This document shows, in pieces, positions 1-12,700 of a stretch of DNA of 64,000 bases. The stretch's first letter is position 1. Every line of letters begins with the position of its first letter. Below the pieces are notes generated by a model. The model made no database searches. It saw nothing but the letters and a program-made list of their open reading frames with translations, and was not told the origin of the DNA. Both the position numbers and the translations under genes were made by a program. Source of the DNA: Stenopsyche tienmushanensis (lineage: Eukaryota > Arthropoda > Insecta > Trichoptera > Stenopsychidae); the NCBI GenBank assembly GCA_008973525.1, contig WACJ01000515.1:2418001-2482000 (forward strand), in the 5' to 3' direction.

Positions 1-921
1 CAGTTCAAATTATTCATATAGCGCAACCTCGAACTTCACGACAGGCAACTCCAACCTTCGGTTCTCTTGAAAAATAATTCCCATCTCTTGGAGACCTTCG
101 AAATTTGCATATCGGAAAAGGGCAATTCTATTGCTGCATTTTAAATTTAAATGGCGGCTTTCATTCAATTATTTCCATTCAATCCTGCCTAAATAAAGGC
201 AAGCATAGGAAATACTCAAAATACAATGAAAAATATATTTTCATGAAAAGTTTATCCCATAATTATCAATTAAGAGTTTTAACGAATTTGTTATTTAAAT
301 CCTCATGATCGTTATAAGAAGTTTTTCATTAATATTCAAAGAAATTACTTAACTATGTCTTTTGACATGCTCATTTTAGTCGCTTGTAGGGATGAATATC
401 CCTACCCTTATCATTGAATAGGCATTAGAGAGATCTAATGGACTGCTTATACCTATCAAATTATGTTCTAAATTATTGATAATATCATTGATAAATTTAG
501 CTTTTATATGATTATTTTCCGCGTACGAAATTAATTTGATCAGTGCTTTTAGTGTGTGATGCTCTGAAGTGGGGTGGAAAATAACCCCAAATGTATTGAG
601 CTAAAATGTATTATATTCATGATGAGTTTATATGTTTTTAAGTGAAAATATTTTCGCTCCAGAGGTCGTCGTTCCAATCCAACCGCTTAGCAATTATTAT
701 TGCATCAAGAACGGTGCTTTACAGTCGAATGTCTTTTTCTTAACGTTTATCATTTTTTTTGAATTATTTTCACGCTCTACTTAGTGTTACGCTTTTGGAT
801 TTTTTTTCCTCGCGTACGAACATTTTTCGGACAATTTCGAACTTATTTCGATACGTACTTTTTTGCTATCTTCACGGTCGTACAGCATACGCGATTTATT
901 TAAACAGGTCATTCAATTCAA

Positions 922-3242
922 CCCTTTGCACTCGATGACTTTTTTGTTTGGGCTAACTACTCGAGGCGATTATAGTCGCGTAGCAGCAAGTATATTACAG
1001 CTTAATTTAAATGATCATTTACAACCTTGCAATCGTTTGTAGTTCCTGTCGGAATTACATGTAACTTTCTATTTAAACAGGGTTTATTGGAGCTGGATAC
1101 CAAAGCTTGATTCCGAGTCTGGCGAAAGTCTCCTCTAAATTATTCTATTACATTTTGACATTCCGCAGATGCCTAAGTGGTCTATCTTTTCTCGTATTGT
1201 ACTGCTCGATCAAAGCCCTCCATATTTTCTATGTTGTATAGCTGATTATAATATTGATTTTTTCATATCTTGTAAAATGCTTTTTACGGTGGTTATAATT
1301 TCATTATCTTAAATTATTTAATAAGTGGCAATTCTTTCCTCTTTCCGCGTCAGAATTATAGTACGCGATTTCCTGAATCTGGTTTGCTAATAATACTCTC
1401 CAATAAGATATCGCGGATAATTTTAAAAATATATTTGGCAACATCTTCCAATTAGTTAAGGTCATCTCGATTAAATTGCATTGCACTTGGCTTGTATATG
1501 GAGTTCATACAGATGAAGCAAAGGGACATTCACCCATAATATGGAAGAATTTCTCTTTACTTTATCTGGCCGCCGATTGTGCGCAATTGTTTTACGATGC
1601 TCTCCACCTTTCTCCTATTGTTGTGTTAAAGACTTAGGTCCTGATAGGCTCGAATACTTTAAACGTAATGTTCCTATTGTCACTAAGATTGCCAACCGTT
1701 CTGAATTGGCCTGAATTGTCCCGGAATTGAAGTTGTTGTCTAGAATCTCGTTTCAGAGACTAATACTCTAAAATAGTTATTTTTTGTGCATATGATTTTG
1801 TACCCATTCGTTGAACGTTCGTTTTCCCATTGCTTAATAATAATTAAAATTTAATTAAAGCTATGTTTTTTTTACATGTTTATTTTGTACATAAGAACAC
1901 CTTAGAAAACTAGGTATGCTATGTTGAGTGGTGGAGAATTTGTAGCATCATCGTTATTATCATCATAGTGCAATCACGTAAATTATATACACTTAAACCT
2001 TTTTTGTGCGGTATATGCGTTCAGCTGAAAATCGCACAAAAAAAGCTTTCACTTATATAGAGAAAATTAAGATGAGTTCCATGGATTTTAAAAACCGCAT
2101 AACTTCGAAACAGCTATATAAAATATATCCAAAATCGCATAAAAAAAGTTAATAAAAAACGGAAAAACAATAAGGCAATTAAAAAATAACATTTTAGGTA
2201 ACATTTTAAGGACGTCTTGCATCATTGGTAAAATTTTAAGGATGTTTGACATCTGGCATCTCAAATGCCAGATATTCACTAGAAAAATACTAATTATTTT
2301 AATTACAAACTATCATCGCTGTATGATGATTTTTGATTTGACTCAAAATCGCTCTCTTCTTCGGAAGAAATACCCAGTGTCTATGTCATCATTGTAATAT
2401 AATTCATAATTAGTAAAGATGTCACTATTGTCCCTAACTAAAAAAAAATCACAAATGGCGACTGTTTAAAAAAAGTTTAGTAATTTTTTGACCTTATTTT
2501 GTCATAAGTAAATTACACAAAGTACAACCGTGTTAAAAAAAAGTAGTTTCGAGAAAAACGCGTTAAAAGATTTCATTATGATAGAACCGGCCAACTTGCC
2601 GCGTCACTAAAATAGCGATATCTTCGCAAGTAGTTAGAATTTTTGAAATTCTTCTAAAAGTCAAAACATTGGAAAAATGCAAAAAAACGAAATCGAAATT
2701 TTTTCAAAAATCTAAACCAGAATATAGGGCGTAGTCGTAATTTAGCGATAGCAGATGCAATATGATTTACACAGTCCCAAATTATATTTTTTTTCCAAAT
2801 TTCGGTTAGTGTTGATGATTTATTTCCTATTTTATCCAAATGTCTCGATAAGTACTCTTCATGAAATTAAAAAAAAATGCTTTAAAAAAACCGCATAACT
2901 TCGAAATCGCACAAAAAAAAAGTCGCACAAAAAGAGGTTTGAGTGTATTTCAGTATTGGACAAATGTCCCGGAATTGTCAATGAAAAGTCGGTTTATTTC
3001 AATACACGTTTTACGCGAAAAAAAGTTGAATTTGTTCAATTGATGGTAGAATTTTGTGTTGATATAATATGTGATCTTCATCATTCTTATGCAGAATTTG
3101 TGTGATTGCGTTCACCTAATAATACTGTACCTCATCATTACTCTTTTTTCGTCCTGTTAAATCTTAATTTAATTATTTAAAAAAAGCTAAAGAACATGTT
3201 TACGAACTGGTATTCTCAGTCGGTACTTTCGAGTGCAAAGGG
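922..3242. mobile_element. piggyBac-like relic with terminal inverted repeats, containing a nested element
   Basis: The left end reads CCCTTTGCACTCGA after TTCAA, a likely mutated TTAA. The right end reads TCGAGTGCAAAGGG and is followed by TTAA at 3243-3246. These 14-bp ends are exact inverted copies, and TTAA is the target site of piggyBac-type elements. The interior has no readable transposase and holds the pogo-like element at 1990-2945. Ordinary sequence between the two ends, or two solo ends, is the alternative. Confidence 0.5.
1990..2945. mobile_element. Tigger/pogo-like non-autonomous element, copy I
   Basis: Flanked by TA on both sides (1988-1989, 2946-2947). Ends are inverted repeats: CACTTAAACCTTTTTTGTGC on the left and, reverse complemented, CACTCAAACCTCTTTTTGTG on the right. 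The interior matches the copy at 23461-24269 in opposite orientation over most of its length. It includes a small conserved reading frame (DKIGNKSSTLTEI on the minus strand near 2800) also present in copy II. No transposase is intact. Confidence 0.75.
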
Positions 3243-3798
3243 TTAAATAAGATTAAGAGAAGCGAAACGATATTTAGACAAAAGACGATGCAATAAAATT
3301 TATTAAAAATAATGTAAACTTAATACACATACGTTGTGTCGAATTTTCCGCGCAATACACCGTGGCGCCCGAGACACACATCCCGACAACAAAGGGTCAA
3401 ATTACATTTGAAGAATTGCGAACATTGTTGCAAATCTGCATACATTTATTCGCGCCGCATATAATGACACGTTGCTTCCTATGATTTGATTGTAATGTAA
3501 TAGAAAGCATTGGTTAAATAGATATTTAACGTTTATTGTATGCTAATATTTTTTATCTATATCTATTCGCTGGACTGTGATGGGTTTATGCGGGTAAGTT
3601 TTAAAACTTTTATTCCATTACGTCTTGTCAATGTACAATGAGACGCTGCGCATGTTTTCAATCGTTATGCATTTGATTTTCTTATCGTTTAAACCCGGAG
3701 TCGATCGAAATAATGTATTTAGAAACTATTTGGCGTGACTGTTTTAAATGCTGCATATGATATGTCGTTGTGGTTGATGTTGATGAATATTGTTTCAG

Positions 3799-6700
3799 CC
3801 GTGAAAATCACTGCGAAATCGAAAGGCGGCGAAGGAACAAGATGACCGCGTACATCACGGAGCTGTCGGACATGGTGCCAACGTGCAGCGCCCTGGCTCG
3901 CAAGCCCGACAAGCTCACCATCCTGCGCATGGCGGTCGCACACATGAAGGCCCTCAGAGGTGAGATTTTCAGCACCATTTATTCAAATATATACATATCC
4001 GTGCCGGCAGTATACTACGGCGGCGGCGTTTCCGCCCTCCTACGTTCTTCCCACCTTCTTTGTTTAATTGCCGCATAAATTAATCCGGCGAAGAGTTTTT
4101 TCTCACTCATTTCTGCGCTCTTGTCTCGTCTTATCCGCCTCCACCGTTGTTTTTTAAGGGGACCCTCTTACTTTTGTCTGGAGGGGCACTCTGGACGCTA
4201 CCGGCCGCATTTCTCAGGCCCGGTCTCTATTTTTTAATTAAGCGCCTAACTAGCTTTCACCCTTTTTATGAACACGAAAAAAAAACATTCTTCTCAACTT
4301 TGCCTCTAAAACAGCAGGTCTTATTAAATTTGTAGCGAGTGCAGTTAAACGTAGTCTTTGGCGTCAATTATGTACAACAGCTATCGAAAATATCGTCAAA
4401 TCGACGATTATAAATTCATTTAAAATATATTCTTTAACACTCTCAAGTAAGGTATGAGCAATTTAATTTTAAATATAATTTGTTAAAGGCTTAGATATGC
4501 CATCTAACATCAATCAGTATACTTAACCCTATAAATACCGTCCGCACGGATCTATGATTCTCATCAAGAACACGTTAAACTTTATATGTATTCAAACTCA
4601 TTTATTTATAAAAATATATATAGTAAACAAAAGGAATAGCGATGCGATATTATAACGCACGGGATAAACACGGACGACATGTGAGACATCTTGTCTCGAA
4701 GACGCGCATATCTGGTGGATGCAGTGAGGAACGAGTTAAAAAATTCTGTCGATAGCACAAAATATTCGGCAATTTATTCAAGTAAACATTATTGGTCGAT
4801 ACATTTGGGTTAACGATCTATAAAATCGTGCGTTGTACGCAGGAAGCCCTCGGTCTCTGTCTCCTTTGCACAGTTACCGAACTCCGTCTCTGTCTCTCTC
4901 CGAGCTCAATGTATAAGAGTTCTCTTTCTGAATCACTGGAATCCGCTCGCAAATACGCGACCATCCTACCATACAGGTTAATAATGAGCGTTTTTTTAGA
5001 AATAAATATTGAGTATTCAAATTATAAAATAAAAATTGTATTGTAAATATGATATTATAATCGAAACCAAGTAGAAATTTGATGATTCGGGTTATCCGTG
5101 TTTTCCAGTTATGCGTGTTTGTCCTCCCCGGCAGCCCCCCGCATAATCGAGAGTATATTATATTCAAATAAAATATTGACTAGTTCTAAGGGATCAAATT
5201 TTGCACAAATAATGCGTTTTTGAGCCAAAATGGCAGCTTTAAGATTGTACACACATATTTTTCAATACATATAATTTTTTTGCATATTAATGTCAGCCAA
5301 TCTGAAATAGTCCTTTTTTAAAGGGCGTCTTTTATATTACCCTTTATTCGATTTTTTTGCCATCAATCCAATTTCGCATGCAGATTCATAATTTCTCAAG
5401 TTCATTTTTGTAGTTGATCAACGAGCAAATCAAGTGGAATAATTTACAGTTAATATCACGAATCATAATCTGAATGTGTTTATTATTATGAATGTATCAT
5501 TTTTTATTGAAAATTAATGTTTACTGATAAATTCGTTTTTATCACAAAAAACCTTACTCTTAATTTAATAAATATATACATTCAGTTCACTAATTTTATA
5601 GTTATAAGATTTTAAAACAAATTATACAAAACTACATTCCAAATTAGCGCTTAATACGTTGGCTTGTTAAAGAGTTGTCATATTTTGGAAAAATCACGAT
5701 TTTAGTTCCAATTTTTTTAATTCCTAGCGATATTTATCGGATTAATAGTAGATTTGTAGCAATATTCTCCATTAACAAATGTAAACGTATTCAAAACCTG
5801 AATTATTAATAACAATTATCATTTTATTGAGATCTTACATTGCTTTGAGACTATTTTGATTCAAATTTCGAAGACAAGGAAATCAAACTGTTAAATCGAG
5901 AATAAAACTTAGATTCCTAAATTTGAATGTGAAGAGATTGACAAATTTTTACATAGTAAAAAGACTCCAGGGGTCCAGACTTAATAAGGGTGGTCGATGA
6001 AGGGGTCGCTCATATAAAAATAAATTTACCCCAATATTAGAAACGAATATGTATTGTTTATTAAAGCCTCGCGGATTAATTAAAGTGATTAAATCTCGAT
6101 GAAATTTAGATATTAGAACATGAAAGTATTATTTTATACTTGTACAAAGAACACTATTGAGGGGTGGTCTGATTAATTACATCCTAAATAGGTTATTCAT
6201 TTCCGGATCGAATGATATGCTTATCGTGTCTGAAATCCTTATGGAGGAGCGTGACTAAGGATGCCACAAATCAATTGAACACAATTGAGCATGTTTCGAA
6301 ATATTGTGTCTTATTGATACGTGACTTGTCTTGATTAAAATTTTAAAAGTTTTAAAAGGTTTCGATTACACCACGAGTGTAGATGAGTATGTTCGAATCG
6401 TTTCGATATTGATACGCATACATCGTAATTTAAGTATCGAAGAGCAAAATTGGAAAAGCAATGTATGTATCATACTTTGGAGGACAGTGGATAAGATGAA
6501 ATTATATCCAATATTTGATTATAAGTCCAAATTGCAGTGTGTTCTTTTACATATACGATTTTCTCTTTGTATGTATGTTGTAGGTGCTTTGGTATTGAAT
6601 AAATATGTAGCTATCGTTCCTCGAAACGAAGAAATGCATTTTCCAAGTGCATCTTCGTATTTCTCTGGTAACACTGACCCCGCCAGGTATATATAATACA

Positions 6701-9700
6701 CATGTGCATATTGCAGAAGACAAAAGACATCGAGCCATAGTCACGATATTACGTCGTATGTAGAATATTAAACGTAAGTTAGTAATGCACGCGGCGAGCT
6801 TCCTCTGTGTCGATGAGGTTCCATCATCGCAGCAAATCTTTCTCAGACTTTGTTTTATTGGTGTTGTTTAATTAAATTTCTAAAGCTGTCAAGTCGTCGA
6901 AGAGAACAACCCGCCACGAAAGAGCGCCTTCCTACCAACGAACGCAGTAATCGATTCCAATACAATCGATTGCTAGGGTTATTCTCGGACGGATCGTGAA
7001 GTCCTCATCGTGCACATCCGAATTAAGAAGTCGGCGAATGTTGCAGAAAACCTAATTAATTCGGTGAATAACTTTCCTAGACCGTTCTCTTCATATTATA
7101 ATTTATATCGTGCGGCTTAAAGCCGGGCACGCCGTTCTCATGACAAATCAGATATCGCTTGACAAGTTTACTGCATTAGTTTCAGGTCTAAAAAATATAC
7201 AAACAAACCGAAAAAAGCTAACAAATACACGAATTATGTACCGTTTTCGAATCGTATAATATTTATTTCCGACTTAAAAATATTGCTCTGTACGGTTGCT
7301 AATCTCTTTCGTAATGTTTCAATCTGTCCCATGGCAATTGCACGACATCCAGATTAAAACATACCATATAAATTGAATCTTTCAATGTCGGCATATTTAT
7401 TTTTCATGAGTATCATTTCAATTGATCTAATTTACGCTGATTTTTAAATAGGAGTTATCATCAGTCTCATCATTGTTTAATATATCGAATAAGAATATTA
7501 TGTCTATATTATAAGTTAAAGCACCATTCAACATTATGGATGTGCTGCGACTAAACTATTCAGTGAGGTTCTTTAACCGCAATGGTCTTCAATTTTTCCT
7601 TATATGACAAGTTGCCGTAATTTATATTTATTATTTCACATGTCGCGTTCGAAGTATAATATTTCTTTTTCCATACGCTGCAATACTTCCTCGTTCGTTA
7701 CTTCTTCCGTCCATGGGATTTTTAATAACCTGCGATATATCCACATTAAGCGACGATCTGCTATGGTGACTTGTGATAATGTTCATGATTTAATGCAATT
7801 GATCTGGAGCTTAATCCACTCAGTATTTCCATTTTAATGCATCGGAAAAGGACGTCTTATTTTATGCAGTAAGTTTACCAGATCAAGTTTTCACCGTCGT
7901 TTGACGTCTGCTTGAGGTCAACTTGTGTCCAAACACGGTGAAGACAGCATCTCTGTAAGTTTTTCCTAAGAACTATTGTATTGTTCAGTAATATTAGCGA
8001 GTAAAAAAAAATGTTATTTTTGTTGAGGGTAAAATGTCAAAACCTAAAACCGACCAACAATACATTCGGCATTTTATGCTGCTGTTTTTTGATCAGAGGT
8101 TGTCGTTATTCCCGATTATATTAATCCCGAGATTAGTAAACGTAATCCCGAAAAAGTCGAGATTGAAATTTTTATCTAACAGAAATCATACATCTTACCA
8201 GCACGATGAAGGCTACTAAATTGAGACATTCCCGTCAAAATCTGGACGCTTGGAAACGGTAACATAACTACTAATTGGCGAGCTTAGGCAACGCCTAGGG
8301 GCAGTAACTGTCTAATCTATGTATACATATATACAGTACATATATGTTTTTCAAATTGATACATTAACCTTTCTCTACCGGTGATGTATTTACTACACAT
8401 CGACTCTAATAATGGGAATATCGATATGAAATATAATATACACGGGGTTCAGAATTTTTGTATTCCTCCGTAATATAATTACGAATCACATCAAAGTATT
8501 ATAGTATATAAGTATTCAAAAGAAGAATTGAAAAACACAAAACCCTGAGGGAAATAATGGGTAGTAATGAAGGAAATTATATTTTTTAAGATTTTGTAAA
8601 TAAAATTTAAAAAAGTTAAATAAAGTCATTAATTGTTTAACAATTGGCAAGGACTTTTCGATACATTTAATATATGCTGCTCTCTGCTACATTTATTATC
8701 CTGTTTCCATGACAATTTGGCTCTTCTCATTTGACAAATTGCCAACCCCTGACCTATTTCTATCTCGTATTTGCTGATGGTTAAACATACTATTTACATG
8801 AGAATACATCATTTTTATTCGAAAAAAAAAAAGAAATGTCCACTTGGATATTATTTGATTCTTAAATTGCGTTGTCATATTTTTGCGGATTAAACTGTTT
8901 GGTCGCTTTGTCTTCTATGACAGGTTGCTGTGGTTACTTATGAATTAAACGCTTGTTGAGCGTTTGTTAGTTTCAAAAACACAGGGTGTTTTAAGTCTGA
9001 AATTGTGTTTGAACATGCTGCTTTTATTTCTATATAGGTTGGCTTTCTTGTCTGGAGCCATTATCTTTATTTAAAACGTCGTCCTTATCCCGGGATGCAT
9101 CGCCGTCTCAGAAGTGTTTTGATGGCTACAATATTCGACGTCGGGAATATTCAAAGTCGACTTCGTACCTCGTTGTTTACCCGGTGTATTACGCTTTTAA
9201 CCGAAATTTTTCAGATAATTTGCGCAAAAAACATTTTTCCAGGGAGGTGTTTTGTCGGTTGTAGTTTTGCAATGGGCGACGGCGCGGCGCACCTTCTGTC
9301 AATGGGATTCGCATTTTTTTTTACGATCGGCACTGCGGAATGAATAACAATCGTTATCGTCTCGTTTTTTATTTCCATTGTCAGCTCGAAATATTGAAAA
9401 ACGTGCATCATTTAGGAATTAATGAATTCTTCGCGCGCCGCTCAAAACAGGTGACTGGGAAGCACTCGAGGGATGCGAAAAGAATAAGACACGATGAAAT
9501 GCATCGACTCATTACAGAATACGACCTTTCGCGGAAGAGACGCCCAGCAATGCAACCCCCGGGCGTTCTTTTTTCGTTTTTCGATAGACCGAGGTCGATG
9601 TCTTTTCCAAATGGACGTCTTAATTTCGTGACGGATTCGAATCACATGTATTACGTCCGTGTCCGTCAGCCTATTGATATTCCCCATAGACAATGACCGA

Positions 9701-12700
9701 GTGGTTAATTCCTAGTAGAACAATGAAAACGTGAAAGGTTTATTGTACATAATAAGAATGGCGATTGTCATAGGCGACTGTAAGTAATTTATATTGAGAC
9801 GGTCAAATACTAGACCATAGGACACACCGTGCTCGTGTTTGTGTTATGCTAATGCCCGATTAAATTATTACAAGAGCCGCTTTTATAATGCAGAACAGTT
9901 TTAAAAACACTGCATTTCAAGTCTGACAATGGGAAATAAAAGCATGTGATATATGGTATTTTACTATTCCAGACTGGACCTGTCGAAAGATTGTGCATCT
10001 CAGTTGAACAAGTGATGACTGATGATAATTTTTCTAGACTTAAATGTCGGATGGGCCCACAACAGAAAAAATGTGATAAAATCTAACCGTATATTATCAA
10101 AGAAGTAGATCCTATCTCTTGTTAATGTTTCTTACGGACGCTCATCTTCTTGGAAGGATTTTATATTATAAATCTAGTAATTTTATACCCATTTGTATAC
10201 AAAAGACGTATGATAAAAATAATACAAACACTGTTTAATCGATCGATTTTATCATCCATCTTAATACATTAAAACCATCGCTTAATTTCTTTTAATTTAT
10301 AATTTTACAGTAATGATTTTCGTTTTGAGAAGATTTTGAAAACATGGATATTCATGACATCCAAGAAATATTAGAGGATCGTACGTTGAACGAAGACGAA
10401 TTAGTCGACATATTAAATGAATCTACCACAATTACTGACTCGGAAAGTAGTTGCGGCGAAAGTAGCTACATGTTTCACATTAAAAACAATTAATAAAGGC
10501 ATATATTTGGCTATTAAATTAGATTTTTTTTAAATAAAAAATGATCCTGTAATGGAAAAAAGTTTAAAAATCAAGAGAGAATTACAACAGATTTTGGAAC
10601 CTTATAATGAAATACGTAAAGATTTATACGCTAAAAGCAGACAATCGCTAACTACCGAATTTCTGAAAGCTAAAACTAGAAATACTCTGTATATAGAGTT
10701 CTCTGATGATGAAAACCCAAAACAGATCTCGAAAAAGAATAAAACATATAGAATTATAAGTGATAGCGATGCTGAATGAATGGTATATTAGATGCTATTA
10801 ATTTTTTTTTCAATTAATTTGATAAATGTATATGGATTTATTTATTTATTTTTGTATGTATAAATTAAATTCGCAATGTTGTGTCAATGTGTCTGATTTC
10901 TGGATTTGGATTTATGATGACTACGTCGATTAAATCTTCGTTCAGCTCATGTTTCAAATATAGTTCGTCAATAACAAAATCGTCATTTTTTAAAATATAG
11001 AATAGACGATGTTAACGTTATGATTTTCTATTACACGTTTTCTTAGATGTAATCTAATATCTTTAGGTGAATTCTTATTATGGTGTAAAGTACATTTTGG
11101 ATAATTTATCTTGTGCTCTTTGTATGTCACATGTACTTAATTGCTACCCATCCCATATATTTATCTTTGTCGCAAATTTTCCACATTAAGGGGACTAATT
11201 TGTACGTTGATTAAATTTGGCGTGTAGGTCCTAAGAGGTGTTATCTTAGACACAGTGCTGATTTTATTATGACAATCGTGAAATTTGTGATTGTTGAAGT
11301 CTTGCCTTTCAGCTAGTAAGCAATCAGCGTTCATTAGCATCGATGCGAGTTTGTCGTCGGATAATGAGGACGTATGAAAACTGGTAGCTCCATTGTTACG
11401 TCGTGATCAATCGAACTATAATTCTGAGTATCATGCTTAGCCGTCGTAACGTTCTGCAATTATCATGTTTGATAAATTGTTGTTTGTTGCTGGGAAAGCG
11501 CTCGTTAATTTAAGAAGAGGCACAGTCGAAGAAATGACGCCTTTAGGGGAAACACGATCTAAATTGAAAACAACCACGATCGTAATTTCTTTATTACCAC
11601 CAATTATATGCCGTTTTTTTTTCTCAGCCCGACTCGATATCTCTCTATTGAAACGCTAATCCGTAGAAGAAAAAGGTTTAATTTATTATTGGGCTGTCAT
11701 CGGATACGTCTTATGTTGTCAGTCGTGCAAGCAAGGCATGATTGATTCGATTCTTTTATCTTGCCTTTTTTTTGCTTAATTTCGAGAAATTTTCATTATA
11801 AAAAAGCATTTGGAGCGATTGTTTGTGTAAGTACGAGGAGATCTTGTTGGTTTGATAGGTTGTTATTTTTGTTGGATCGTCGAACGACCACACACACACT
11901 CGAAGGCTGTAGGAGCAGACCTTTGACAGAGTGGATAGGCAAGTAGTCAAATATGAATGCGTGGTCAAATGACAGGACAACAAATGGGTATCGGACAACA
12001 AACAATGGAGACATCATGTTATTCGTTGCCGGATAGAAGCGTGTCGCCTCTTGCATAGAGATCGGCCTCATATTGACGCTCGTGACCTGCCTCCTTGTTC
12101 ACCATCCTCGCCGCAACCATACTTTCTACTCCATGCTTTGAACCTTCAACTGTGTGCCTCGGTAATCGAGATAATTCGACCCATTGAACGAGCCGACAAG
12201 AAGAAAATTGCGGTTCGTCCGCACCGTTATTCTGGGCGCGGATAATCAGCGAAACAAGTCGGTAGACGAAGACATTTTTAACACTGTTTTAATTTGGGAA
12301 TAAATTGCGTTTTATAGTCGACAGTCGTCATAAAAATACTGAGGGCTCTTATCTATGGGCGCTTTTTTTTCGACGTACGGACGCAAAAGGGCGCTGAAGA
12401 AACTCATTTAACTTTCGCATCATCACCGGCATTGTAATTTTATTACCTGCACAAAAGGGTAAATTCATAAATTTATTAAAAGTTGACGTTCCCACGGGCT
12501 GCCGCACGTGACCGCATCTTGATGACGTTTTTTATGTATCTTTTTCTACTATGTTTCAACGTGTTTTGACTATAAAACTACACCGAGGTTTATTAAATTC
12601 TTTTAATATCAAACAGCTAGTTGTCACATGAGAAGTAAATATCATTTTACGCATACAATGTTTGCCAGATCAAATGTTGCTCTTTTAAACCGCTGCAACA

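Noticed and set aside
4792..5046. 84-codon frame with a [11 protein letters not shown] motif, also seen on the opposite strand
   Set aside because: Lies wholly in a dispersed repeat that recurs at about 55500-55740; the frame reflects the CTCTGTCTC run.
9340..9696. 118-codon open frame, with an overlapping 83-codon frame on the other strand
   Set aside because: No domain or repeat pattern, overlapping frames on both strands and AT-rich intron context; best explained by chance.
12500..12510. CACGTG E-boxes in the tango intron (also about 15907 and 38227)
   Set aside because: A hexamer is expected several times in 64 kb by chance; no clustering or other evidence of use.
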